Source: Virgibacillus_F necropolis_A | GTDB taxonomy: Bacteria; Bacillota; Bacilli; Bacillales; Amphibacillaceae | Length of the DNA: 64,000 bases | Assembly (NCBI RefSeq): GCF_044793635.1 | Contig: NZ_CP084993.1 | Location: 7,612-71,611, forward strand | Direction of reading: 5' to 3' | In this document: piece after piece, positions 55,432 through 63,038 of the stretch | Position numbering within the stretch: position 1 is the stretch's first letter | Layout of the letters: each line of letters opens with the position of its first letter | Program-made: the position numbers and the translations under genes | The notes under the pieces: model-generated | Seen by the model: the letters and a program-made list of their open reading frames with translations, nothing else | The model's database searches: none | Told to the model about the DNA's origin: nothing

Positions 55432-55989
55432 ATGAAATATGGTTATGCGAGGGTGTCTACTACACATCAAGATTTAGAATCCCAATTACAACGATTAGAT
55501 TTAGAAGGTTGTGGGGTGATTTATAAAGATAAGTTTACCGGAACTAAAAGAGATCGCCCCGAATTTAACAAGCTACTGGAAGTACTTAAAAAAGGCGACA
55601 CATTGGTTATTACTAAACTAGATCGATTTGCACGTTCAACAGTAGATGGAATAAGCACTATTAAAGGATTGTTCGAAAGAGGTGTAAGGGTTCATGTGCT
55701 TAACATGGGTCTTGTAGAAGACACACCAACAGGAAGGCTTATATTTAGTGTTATGAGTGCCTTTGCGGAGTTTGAGCGTGATATGATTGTAGAACGTACC
55801 CAGGAGGGAAAAGCAATCGCTAAGCAGCGTGATGATTTTAGAGAAGGTAGACCCAAAAAATTTCAAAGAGAACATATTGAACATGCTCTATCACTTTTAG
55901 ATAATCATTCTTATAAAGAAGTTGAGGGAAAGACTGGTATTTCGAAAAGTACCCTTATAAGGGCTAAAAGGAATCTGCGGAAGGAATAG
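55432..55989 (+). CDS. Plasmid serine recombinase (resolvase type)
   Basis: Resolvase of 185 residues: catalytic serine in YGYARVSTTHQD (Ser9), KLDRFARSTVDGI, FERDMIVERTQEG, and a C-terminal helix-turn-helix (YKEVEGKTGISKSTLIRAKR). It lies outside the Tn552-like transposon, whose right end is 54 bases upstream, exactly where this recombinase's res site should be. It may resolve plasmid multimers or be left from the decayed Tn3 elements. The ATG at 55432 follows AAGGGGTGTTTTTA. The insertion may have separated it from part of its res site and promoter. Confidence 0.92.
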   Translation: MKYGYARVSTTHQDLESQLQRLDLEGCGVIYKDKFTGTKRDRPEFNKLLEVLKKGDTLVITKLDRFARSTVDGISTIKGLFERGVRVHVLNMGLVEDTPTGRLIFSVMSAFAEFERDMIVERTQEGKAIAKQRDDFREGRPKKFQREHIEHALSLLDNHSYKEVEGKTGISKSTLIRAKRNLRKE

Positions 55990-56269
55990 CAATTATTATA
56001 AATATAAAAAAAACAGATTCCTCACCAAATTAGAAGAAAGGGGGGGTATACGATTTCTGATTTCGTTTAAAGAACACCTGATAACATCTCTTTTTTTGCT
56101 AAGAGCAAGAAAATATTTAGATGTTTTTCAGATATGTCATATGTCAGCAATGTAACGATCAGCTCATCAAAATTCAGCATTAAGAAAATCGATGCAACAG
56201 CTGATATTTTAGCCCTTCCCCGTTTTTTCAAAAAAAGGGACGAGTAACCACCCTTTCGTATTCTATAAT
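55990..56269. other. Intergenic region without clear gene
   Basis: About 280 bases. A weak frame exists on the minus strand (56067-56273) without a ribosome binding site; on the plus strand a fragment reading SNVTISSSKFSIKKIDATAD could be a decayed gene. Nothing is called. Confidence 0.4.
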
Positions 56270-56674
56270 TCAATCGTTATCTAAATGCTTTTTAATGGAT
56301 GTTATAAGCGAATAACCTAAAACAATGCACAAAATAAAATAAGTTAAGGGAGATTTGGTTCTTTCAAATCCTATATAAGGAGAAAAAATAATTATGGCAA
56401 CTGGAACGGTAATAGTGAAAAATTGTAGCCAATCAAAAGCCCAATTTCTCTTTTTACTTTTTGTGGTAATAAGCATATTCACGATAATAAATAAGCTTAA
56501 ATATACCCCGATTAAAATAGGAAATAAATATTGAAAGGTTGTGATTTTAGTCGGATCGAAATTACCAGCAGACTCTTTTTCTAACTGAATCTCATATTCA
56601 AATCCTTCTTTTAAAATAAAAAATAAACCCACTACAAGTAATATATTAATAATAGAAAAATACTTTTTCGACAT
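56270..56674 (-). CDS. Membrane protein (134 aa), unknown
   Basis: Four hydrophobic segments in 134 residues (about 6-24, 46-68, 79-100 and 108-126). On its strand AGGGGGGATTGG precedes the ATG at 56674, which is preferred over an in-frame ATG 48 bases upstream. No family recognised. It follows the secreted-protein gene on the same strand across a terminator; a role as its immunity or accessory protein is conceivable but unsupported. Confidence 0.6.
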   Translation of the reverse strand: MSKKYFSIINILLVVGLFFILKEGFEYEIQLEKESAGNFDPTKITTFQYLFPILIGVYLSLFIIVNMLITTKSKKRNWAFDWLQFFTITVPVAIIIFSPYIGFERTKSPLTYFILCIVLGYSLITSIKKHLDND

Positions 56675-56690
56675 CCAATCCCCCCTAAAA

Positions 56691-56735
56691 TTGTGAAAGC
56701 GCAACATTAAATAACTATTCAAATGTTACGCTTTC
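56691..56735. terminator. Terminator between secreted protein and membrane protein
   Basis: GTGAAAGCG...CGCTTTCAC with AACATT/AATGTT inside. A diverged copy of the same hairpin is at 57580-57625. Confidence 0.75.
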
Positions 56736-56757
56736 ACTAATACAAATATTATACTAT

Positions 56758-57528
56758 TTAAATGTTATTATAGAAAGTTAAAGTCCATGAACTTCCTCTT
56801 CTTTCAATAGCGCAGCGAGTAGTTACTCCTATAGAGTGAACATAAGAATCATTTGCCCAAATCGGCTGCCAAGAACTTGGTGTGTAATAAGTAAACGCAC
56901 CACCAGGATATTTATAATTAGACTTTTGAGTAACTGAATAACCTGACTTATTAATGCCAGTTTGGCCGTATAGCACCCTATAGCCGCCTACTGTAACGGA
57001 ATTGTCTAAAATAGACCATGAACCTGATACACGACTCATATCGTAATATTTACGTCCGTTGTTGTAGCTAATTGTATAGTACACTGTAGAACGGGCTATT
57101 ACACTGTACGAACTGTCATACTTGGAACCAGAATCACTACTAGCTAATTGTTGTTCTGTAGGAGCTGCAAAGGTATTGGTGACATAAGACTTTACTTCTG
57201 CATCGCCTTTTTTCTCAACCTTTAATAATTGAGTAGTTGACTGTACCTTAATTTCTTTAGACTTATCTTCTTGGTTAATATTCTTAGATTTGCTCCTAGC
57301 CTTTAAAACAGCCTCTTGGGCAACAAATTTAGGTAATTCCTCTTTTGCAAGATCGGTTACCCCATTTATTGCCTTTTCAAATAACTTGTGGGTATCTTTA
57401 ATCTCTTTAGCTGTATAAATAACTTGTGAGTTAGCTTTTTGGGTCTTGGTATCCGCAAATGATGTTCCTGCAAACATAGATACCATCAATAGAGCAGACA
57501 ATGCTGAATAAAAAACCTTTTTTAACAT
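56758..57528 (-). CDS. Secreted protein with signal peptide (256 aa), unknown
   Basis: A Sec signal peptide (cleavage probably after FAGTSFA, residue 25) is followed by a lysine-rich helical region (about 35-115) and a beta-rich, Tyr/Ser/Gly-rich C-terminal domain (about 135-256) ending GSSWTLTFYNNI. No cysteine pair or known enzyme motif was noted. AAAGGAGTTGATTTGAAGT precedes the ATG. A second copy of its 3' end and terminator lies upstream (57580-57669), so a tandem paralogue was once present. A bacteriocin-like or surface role is possible; nothing proves it. Confidence 0.7.
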   Translation of the reverse strand: MLKKVFYSALSALLMVSMFAGTSFADTKTQKANSQVIYTAKEIKDTHKLFEKAINGVTDLAKEELPKFVAQEAVLKARSKSKNINQEDKSKEIKVQSTTQLLKVEKKGDAEVKSYVTNTFAAPTEQQLASSDSGSKYDSSYSVIARSTVYYTISYNNGRKYYDMSRVSGSWSILDNSVTVGGYRVLYGQTGINKSGYSVTQKSNYKYPGGAFTYYTPSSWQPIWANDSYVHSIGVTTRCAIERRGSSWTLTFYNNI

Positions 57529-57579
57529 ACTTCAAATCAACTCCTTTTCTTTTTTTAAAACATCAGACTCTAATATAGT

Positions 57580-57625
57580 AAAAGCGCAACATTAATTACT
57601 TTTCATAAATGTTTGCGCTTTCACT
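57580..57625. terminator. Duplicate of the secreted-protein terminator
   Basis: AAAGCGC-AACATT...AATGTTTGCGCTTT, a diverged copy of the hairpin at 56691-56735. Confidence 0.65.
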
Positions 57626-57636
57626 ATTAAGTTATT

Positions 57637-57669
57637 TTAAATATTATTATTGAAAGTTAAGGTCCATGT
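57637..57669 (-). pseudogene. 3' end of a lost paralogue of the secreted protein
   Basis: On the minus strand the last codons read TWTLTFNNNI and stop, matching SWTLTFYNNI at the end of the gene at 56758. The rest of the gene is gone; the adjacent sequence belongs to the cupin remnant on the other strand. Confidence 0.7.
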
Positions 57670-57997
57670 ACTTATAAGTAAAGGTGGGTTCCGGGAAGCT
57701 CCATTCGCTAATGATAATATAGACGATATTGATGAAAAAATAAAAATTGTAAGAAAAGTCCCTTTCCAAGCATACACACTGTCAAAAGGAAATCAAATAT
57801 TTGTATTTGTAAGAGGAACTAAAATACAATTACCGAAAAAATCAGGGTTTCTCTTACTTATAAATAAAATTAATTCAAATATAGAGCTGAAGTTTGGAGA
57901 CTTAATAAAAGAAAGTGAACTACCAAAAGAGATTATTTGGAAATTAATCTCACTTTTTTATAAATATAATTTGATTGAGTTAAAGCGGAATGAGTGA
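57665..57997 (+). pseudogene. C-terminal remnant of a JmjC-type cupin gene
   Basis: Residues read VPFQAYTLSKGNQIFVFVRG, then LPKKSGFLLLINKINSNIEL and FYKYNLIELKRNE, which align with the last 110 residues of the intact cupin at 59206 (INIFLRGRTLNLNYKTEVVN and on). The N-terminal catalytic part is absent, cut at the joint with the secreted-protein paralogue. The frame stays open from a TTG at 57650 and overlaps the arginase start by 8 bases. A stand-alone protein of this C-terminal winged-helix part is possible but truncation is more likely. Confidence 0.65.
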
Positions 57998-59228
57998 TAC
58001 AACCTATGTATTAAACCCCGCAGTTAAAATTATATCAACACAGGATGACAAGGTCGAACTATTTTTAATAGGTACAAATAAAAAAATTATGGCCACATCG
58101 CAAATTTTAAAAATTCTAGACTTCTTTAGAATTACTCGAAGCATTAATGAAGTTAATCAAATTGATGATAAAATTTTGAATTTCTTATTTAGTGAAAATC
58201 TGTTAATCAAAAATAATACCCTAAATTATTATAAGTATGGCCTGGTAAAGCCCGATATGAACCCTATAGGGTTTTCCGCCAATATCAATAATATTGAAAA
58301 TAAACATAATCACGAAAGTCCTTGGTGTGTATTGGGAGCCCCATTTGCATTCGATTCCCCCGTAGGAACGGATGCTTCAACTGGACCAGCAGCCATTAGG
58401 AATACTTTAAAGCTGTTTAGTAGTGAGAAATTGCTTCATGATGGCCAGATAAATAAAGAGCATGTCATATTTGATTGGAATCGTAAGAAGGAATACCCGA
58501 GTTACTTAGTACTGCCAAAAGATCTTGGTAATATTATTTTTAATAATAGAGAAGAAACATTTAAAGATACTCAAGATAAGATAGCTTATACAACTTACCA
58601 GGTTTTAAACAAAGGCTTTAAACCTTTACTTTTGGGAGGAGATCACTCCATTTCTAAGCCTATAATAGATTCCATTTTAAAAAAGTATAAAAGGATTAAT
58701 ATTATTCATTTTGATGCCCATACCGATAGGTATAGCGAAAAAATCATAAATAAATTTATGCTAACTAGAGGAAATGTCTTTAGTGAAATAGTTAAACATT
58801 CTAGAGTAGAAAGTTTATACCAAATTGGAATAAGAGAATATGAGCCTGGCGTAATAAAACGTGGTTCTAGCTCAAGTAAAGTTAAAGTAATTTCTAGTCG
58901 TGAATTAAATGATTTATCTTTTACCAATCTTTTTGATGAAATCCCGAAAGATATCCCTGTATACCTTTCAATTGATGCAGATGTATTTGACCCCGTTATC
59001 GCACCAGAGGTGTCTTTTCCTGTAATGGGTGGGCTTACATTTTATCAAATGTATGAACTTATTAATCACATTACAAGTCATTTTGAAATTGCTGGAGCTG
59101 ATTTTGTAGAGGTTAGTGGACCAGCAAAGGGGAAAAACCTAGCTGCTTCTTGTATTGGTAATTTAATAACCTTACTTTTATTAAACTTAGGAGGTAATAG
59201 TTCACATGAAAAACGAAACGAAACTTAA
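57990..59228 (+). CDS. Arginase-family enzyme with N-terminal RRE-like domain
   Basis: Protein of 412 residues. Residues 1-80 (YVLNPAVKIISTQDDKVELF, then LKILDFFRITRSINEVNQID) have the PqqD-like layout of a RiPP precursor recognition element. Residues 105-400 are an arginase domain with a complete two-manganese site: GGDHS at 216-220, DAHTD at 242-246 and DADVFD at 329-334. Peptide arginases convert arginine in a precursor peptide to ornithine; the RRE-like part suggests the same here. It overlaps both neighbours (8 and 23 bases), so the genes form one operon. Other ureohydrolase substrates are possible. Confidence 0.8.
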   Translation: MSDTTYVLNPAVKIISTQDDKVELFLIGTNKKIMATSQILKILDFFRITRSINEVNQIDDKILNFLFSENLLIKNNTLNYYKYGLVKPDMNPIGFSANINNIENKHNHESPWCVLGAPFAFDSPVGTDASTGPAAIRNTLKLFSSEKLLHDGQINKEHVIFDWNRKKEYPSYLVLPKDLGNIIFNNREETFKDTQDKIAYTTYQVLNKGFKPLLLGGDHSISKPIIDSILKKYKRINIIHFDAHTDRYSEKIINKFMLTRGNVFSEIVKHSRVESLYQIGIREYEPGVIKRGSSSSKVKVISSRELNDLSFTNLFDEIPKDIPVYLSIDADVFDPVIAPEVSFPVMGGLTFYQMYELINHITSHFEIAGADFVEVSGPAKGKNLAASCIGNLITLLLLNLGGNSSHEKRNET

Positions 59229-60471
59229 CAATGATGTGGTGTTGGATAATTTTTTTAGTGAAACTTGGTTAGAACGATTATTGGAAGCTACTGATAACTT
59301 TTCTACTTATTCACTCATACACAGTACAATTAAAGATCCAGAAAGAATTACCAAGATGTTAAAAGAAGCAATTAGTAATGTAGAGTCTAATCCTGAAAAA
59401 GCAATTATGAGAGTATTTGTAGAGGGTGGCCAAAATCCTCAACTACTCGAAGAATTAAGGAATACTAAATTTGATCCAAATTGGGATTTGGATCAGTGGA
59501 TACAAAAAACTTTAGGGAAAAATGAATACACAACTACATTTAACGGGGTCTCTAGGTGGCATGATAGGTTACACTCTGTTATTACAGAAGAAGTAGTTAA
59601 TCCCATTACAAAAAATATGGGTGAATTATTATCCGGGATTGATACCTACGCCTTTATGGCTAATTCAGGTTATACACCATTCGGTGTACATGATGATCAT
59701 GATCATTCTTTAATTTTTCATCTAGGACCAAAAGAAAAGCATGTATGGATTTGGCCGAGAGAAGAATACCTTGAAATGACCGGAAGTGATGATCGAGTAT
59801 TCGAAATTGAAGATATCAAAGAATATGCCTCTCATTATGCTTTACAACCGGGAGACTGCTTATTTATACCAAAAGGGGATTTCCATATATTTAGAAATGA
59901 CGGTTTTTCAGCGTTTTTAGGTTTTATTTTATTCCCTACTAACCAAGAAAGTCTATTGAAAGAAGCTATGAAAAGTATCGCAGGTAAACAACCTAATGAA
60001 TTGAGCTACTTTGTAAAAGAAGATGATTTTGAGAGACAAGTCGAAAATACACTTGGAAAATTATTAGATAGAAGCGACGATATTTATGATCAAATAAAAG
60101 AAGCTATCAAAACAAATTACTTTCTTCTAAAGGGTAATGGTTTTTCAATACATTCACCAATAATCTTGGATATTGATAAAGTAACTGATCTTGAAGAAAG
60201 AACTTTTTGGAAGCCTAAAACCTTCCCTATAATTTACTCAAAAACCAGAGAAAATAGAATCAATATATTCTTGAGAGGCAGAACTCTTAATTTAAATTAT
60301 AAAACAGAAGTAGTAAATTTGATTAATTCACTTAATCAATCGGAGTATTATAGTTATTCTGAATTAATGTCAGTTTTTACAACTTACCTAAGTAGTTCTA
60401 ATGCAAAACAGCTTGCGCAATTGTTCATGAAATATAGAGCGATTATTCCATTAGAAAAAAATGAAGGCTGA
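59206..60471 (+). CDS. JmjC-type cupin oxygenase (peptide hydroxylase-like)
   Basis: Protein of 421 residues with a cupin core: GVHDDHDHSLIFHLG has His162 and Asp164 (HxD) and GDCLFIPKGDFHIF the distal His227, forming an iron site like 2-oxoglutarate hydroxylases of the JmjC/ROXA type. The C-terminal 120 residues are a winged-helix part, as in ROXA. Probable role: hydroxylation of a peptide or protein residue. GGAGGTAATAGTTCAC precedes the ATG, which lies inside the arginase gene. A truncated paralogue lies upstream of the arginase. Confidence 0.75.
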   Translation: MKNETKLNNDVVLDNFFSETWLERLLEATDNFSTYSLIHSTIKDPERITKMLKEAISNVESNPEKAIMRVFVEGGQNPQLLEELRNTKFDPNWDLDQWIQKTLGKNEYTTTFNGVSRWHDRLHSVITEEVVNPITKNMGELLSGIDTYAFMANSGYTPFGVHDDHDHSLIFHLGPKEKHVWIWPREEYLEMTGSDDRVFEIEDIKEYASHYALQPGDCLFIPKGDFHIFRNDGFSAFLGFILFPTNQESLLKEAMKSIAGKQPNELSYFVKEDDFERQVENTLGKLLDRSDDIYDQIKEAIKTNYFLLKGNGFSIHSPIILDIDKVTDLEERTFWKPKTFPIIYSKTRENRINIFLRGRTLNLNYKTEVVNLINSLNQSEYYSYSELMSVFTTYLSSSNAKQLAQLFMKYRAIIPLEKNEG

Positions 60472-60574
60472 TTTATCACGTACCAAGTTTTCAAGCAATG
60501 GACAAGTGAACTTGTTATCACTAGTAAACGAATCCAGAAGTAACCAGTCTATAACAATAATATATAACAATTAA
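60461..60574 (+). CDS. Possible precursor peptide ORF (37 aa)
   Basis: A short frame starting inside the end of the cupin gene (MKADLSRTKFSSNGQVNLLS at the start, two arginines). Its place between the modifying enzymes and the exporter is where a RiPP precursor could lie, but the ribosome binding site is poor and no family is recognised. It may be chance. Confidence 0.25.
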   Translation: MKADLSRTKFSSNGQVNLLSLVNESRSNQSITIIYNN

Positions 60575-60677
60575 ATATTAGAAATTAAAACCTATTTTAA
60601 TTTAACCAATAATTAGTGGCTAGATTATAGATGGTGTAGAAAGAGACCATACTAAATTTAAATAAAAGGGTGCATGA

Positions 60678-61952
60678 ATTATATTAAGACAGATATTTCG
60701 TAGGCTTCTCATATTAGATAGTAAATCATTCACGCTTTACTGGTTAGGTACAACGATATCATTTTTAGGAGATAGTTTAATCCCAGTTGCAGCTACTTTT
60801 GCTGTTTTACATCTAGGTGGAAGCGGTACTGATGTGAGTTTTCTACTTGGAGCGCTTTGGGGAACAAGAGTACTTTTCATCTTGGCGGGTGGGGTTTGGT
60901 CTGACACTTTTTCAAGAAAACAAGTTATATTTTGGACGGATATTATTAGTGGTTTTAACCATTTATTGATTGGTTTAGCTTTCTTTTCTGGTCATATAGA
61001 GATTTGGCATCTCATTTTGTCAGCAGCGTTTTTTGGTGCTGCTAGTGCCATCTCATCTCCGGCTTCTATAGGTTTAATATCAGAGATTGTGACTAAAGAT
61101 AGGTTAAAGAGGGCAAATTCCTTGGTCAGTATCTCAAAAAATGGGTTACTTATATTCGGTCCAGCATTAGCTGGGTTTTTAGCATCTTTTATTGGATACG
61201 GCTTCATTTTTACCTTAGATGCCGTCACATTCTTTATTAGTTCAATATGTTTATTTTTCCTAAAAATTCCTAATGCCAATAAGCTAGTTGGAAAATCAAG
61301 CCCACTCATGGATTTACGGGAAGGCATTTCTGAATTATTTAGTAGAAAATGGCTTTGGACTTCAGCGGTAGCTTTTGCTTTAGGTAATATGGTGGTTGCT
61401 TCTTTTAATGTTCTAGGTCCATTAATAGCAGAAGAAAGTTTAAATGGTGCATCGGATTGGGGATTAATTGCTTCATCGGGAGCTGTAGGAGCCTTATTAG
61501 GAGCCTTATTATCCCAATATATAAGGCCTAAGACCCCCCTGTTTTTCAGCTTTCTATTAAAAGGAGTGTTTGTTACTTTACAACTTATCGCCTTACTACA
61601 GCCTTCTCCAATTTGGGTAATAATGTTAGTATCTGGGCTTGCGAGTGGTAGTATGATCACTTCCACTATACTTTATGATACAATCGTCCAGATTAAAATC
61701 CCTGGACACTTAATCTCAAGAATAGATTCCATAGAGTCATTAATCTCATATGTTCTCATGCCTATTGGATTAATTGCTGTAGGGCCGATGGCTGAAAATA
61801 TTGGATATGACTATACATTAACTATATTTATTATTATTTCCATTCTTACTAACTTCATAATGCTGACACTACCAGCAATAAGAAAAATTAAAAGTGAATC
61901 TGAAGAGTCACGTGAAGGGGTATATAATGAAAAAACTAACTCCTCAAACTGA
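60678..61952 (+). CDS. MFS exporter of the peptide-modification locus (non-standard start)
   Basis: About 424 residues with roughly 12 membrane segments and the loop GGVWSDTFSRKQVIF between segments 2 and 3. The coding frame clearly extends upstream of the first ATG/GTG/TTG (GTG at 60834), giving the normal N-terminus RQIFRRLLILDSKSFTLYWL. An in-frame TGA at 60675 limits it, so initiation must be at ATT 60678, ATA 60681 or TTA 60684, or the ATG at 60674 followed by a frameshift. AAAAGGGTG lies just upstream. Likely exports the product of the arginase-cupin operon. A Tn3 transposase tail overlaps its 3' end. Confidence 0.75.
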   Translation: MILRQIFRRLLILDSKSFTLYWLGTTISFLGDSLIPVAATFAVLHLGGSGTDVSFLLGALWGTRVLFILAGGVWSDTFSRKQVIFWTDIISGFNHLLIGLAFFSGHIEIWHLILSAAFFGAASAISSPASIGLISEIVTKDRLKRANSLVSISKNGLLIFGPALAGFLASFIGYGFIFTLDAVTFFISSICLFFLKIPNANKLVGKSSPLMDLREGISELFSRKWLWTSAVAFALGNMVVASFNVLGPLIAEESLNGASDWGLIASSGAVGALLGALLSQYIRPKTPLFFSFLLKGVFVTLQLIALLQPSPIWVIMLVSGLASGSMITSTILYDTIVQIKIPGHLISRIDSIESLISYVLMPIGLIAVGPMAENIGYDYTLTIFIIISILTNFIMLTLPAIRKIKSESEESREGVYNEKTNSSN

Positions 61953-62088
61953 ATTTCTCCCTGTCAGGAAGACAGGGAAGATCAGCTCTCCTTTGGGATG
62001 GGAGCATATTAACTTCCTTGGGGAATATCGATTTGAATCTAAAACTCAAACAACCGTCGATTCGCTACGCCCTTTAAATGTAAAATAA
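61927..62088 (+). pseudogene. Tn3-family transposase C-terminal tail, as short ORF
   Basis: A 53-codon frame with ATG and GAAGGGG upstream, overlapping the MFS stop. Residues about 19-53 (SSPLGWEHINFLGEYRFESK to LRPLNVK) match the extreme C-terminus of Tn21/Tn3-class transposases, a different branch from the copies at 1-4.4 kb. The first 17 residues do not match and come from the joint. Most likely a fossil, although it could be translated. Confidence 0.7.
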
Positions 62089-62133
62089 AAAATAGCTGGT
62101 TCTTCTAAACGTACGGAAGAACGGCTATTTTTG
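62087..62133 (+). terminator. Terminator after the MFS/transposase tail
   Basis: AATAGC-TGGTTCTTC pairs with GAAGAAC-GGCTATT (short internal mismatch), then TTTTTGTG. Confidence 0.8.
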
Positions 62134-62145
62134 TGTCAAATTTTG

Positions 62146-62162
62146 CTTAGCGTACGTTTTTT
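62146..62162 (+). repeat. Partial Tn3-family terminal repeat
   Basis: CTTAGCGTACGTTTTTT has the inner-end pattern of a Tn3-type right terminal repeat (Tn4430-like CTTAGCGTGGTTTTTTT, recalled from memory), placed 58 bases after the transposase tail. The outer half with CCCC is missing. Confidence 0.4.
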
Positions 62163-62166
62163 AAAA

Positions 62167-62228
62167 TTATCTTAACTTCGATGTAGACCATTGATATTCC
62201 AATGGCTCTCACATCGAAGTTAAGATAA
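62167..62228. repeat. Perfect 18-bp inverted repeat with nested stem
   Basis: TTATCTTAACTTCGATGT (62167) is the exact complement of ACATCGAAGTTAAGATAA (62211). The 26-base centre holds a further CCATTG/CAATGG pairing. The hairpin starts where the Tn3 terminal repeat breaks off. Confidence 0.75.
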
Positions 62229-62305
62229 CCGCATAATGTTGGCGATAACCCTTTTTAAACACTTGTAAATTATTCCACATGTTTATCTTTGCATTAATTT
62301 TTTAG

Positions 62306-62735
62306 TCACCTTGAAGGTGGCTTTTTTCTTAAGAAAATATAGTTCGTGTTTAAGTCTTTGGCCAATGAGCCAGGTGCAAACATCGTTCGTCTTTTTCATT
62401 CGATTTATCCTGGTAATTGGATCTGCATCTGTATCTATTTTGGATTAAAACCGAACATTCAAATTCATAAAACAGACATGTATCGGGGTTGCCATAAGGT
62501 CTACTACCAGTATATAAGATTGCAGAATACGCTATCTAACATACTGGTGTATCTCGCTGTGATCTAAAACAGTCGATAACAACAAACTGGTAGATTTATG
62601 GCCATCTACGGTAAAGCATGTAGATGTCCATATCAACACTTTGTAAGTTCCTGACTTGTTTCTTAACGCTCCCACGACAACAACGTTCAAAAGAATAAGA
62701 GATCAAAACGGATAGCAGGCATACGCCTGCTTTTT
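62306..62735 (+). ncRNA. Structured leader block B, first part (candidate non-coding RNA)
   Basis: Uninterrupted counterpart of block A. It begins with the same TCACC/GGTGG terminator-like hairpin (62308-62325), then about 400 bases with identical single-stranded stretches and covarying stems (62506-62513 with 62541-62548; 62597-62609 with 62620-62632) and a terminator at 62714-62735. Because the cassette is absent here, this copy shows the original form. No open frame is shared with block A. Confidence 0.6.
62714..62735 (+). terminator. Terminator of leader block B
   Basis: GCAGGC-ATAC-GCCTGC followed by five T. Confidence 0.75.
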
Positions 62736-62781
62736 ATTATGGTTATTTTTCCTTTTGCTCTCCGAATCGTAAAACGTCACA

Positions 62782-63038
62782 AATGTTCTAAGCAAGTAGT
62801 CGGTAGGGCACCCGAACCTTTCCGACTACTCACTAAGAACATTAAAAAACGATCAATATACTTTCACGACATATCCTCATAAACGCTAAAGCATTCCGGT
62901 ATTTCATGATTATATTGACCGTTTTTTATGTGCGTTTTGTGATTCTACCAGCAAAAGGGAAAAATAATCCCCTTTTCGGGAAGTCATTCCGTTTCGGATA
63001 GCAAAACAAAAAGAAAAAATTCAAGGGAGCGAAAAACA
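62782..63038 (+). promoter_or_regulatory. Structured leader block B, second part, directly upstream of ardC
   Basis: Hairpin 1: AATGTTCT (62782) with AGAACATT (62836) and AGTAGTCGG (62795) with CCGACTACT (62822), loop containing CACCCGAACC. Hairpin 2: 62844-62860 with 62911-62927, with the same A-C mismatch (62852/62919) and a nearly identical 50-base loop as in block A. The right arm reads ATTGACC, and the loop's other strand TAGCGT. Confidence 0.5.

Noticed and set aside
56067..56273. Minus-strand 68-codon frame
   Set aside because: No ribosome binding site, unusual composition and no recognisable similarity.
60992..61666. Minus-strand frame of 224 codons within the MFS exporter
   Set aside because: Long, but antisense to an obvious membrane protein, with no ribosome binding site; composition is the mirror of the real gene.
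61927..62088. RiPP precursor peptide behind the exporter
   Set aside because: Good start signals, but most of the peptide matches the C-terminus of Tn21/Tn3-class transposases.
62346..62567. Plus-strand frame of 73 codons in ardC leader B
   Set aside because: Interrupted in leader A even after removing the cassette, and it overlaps covarying stems.
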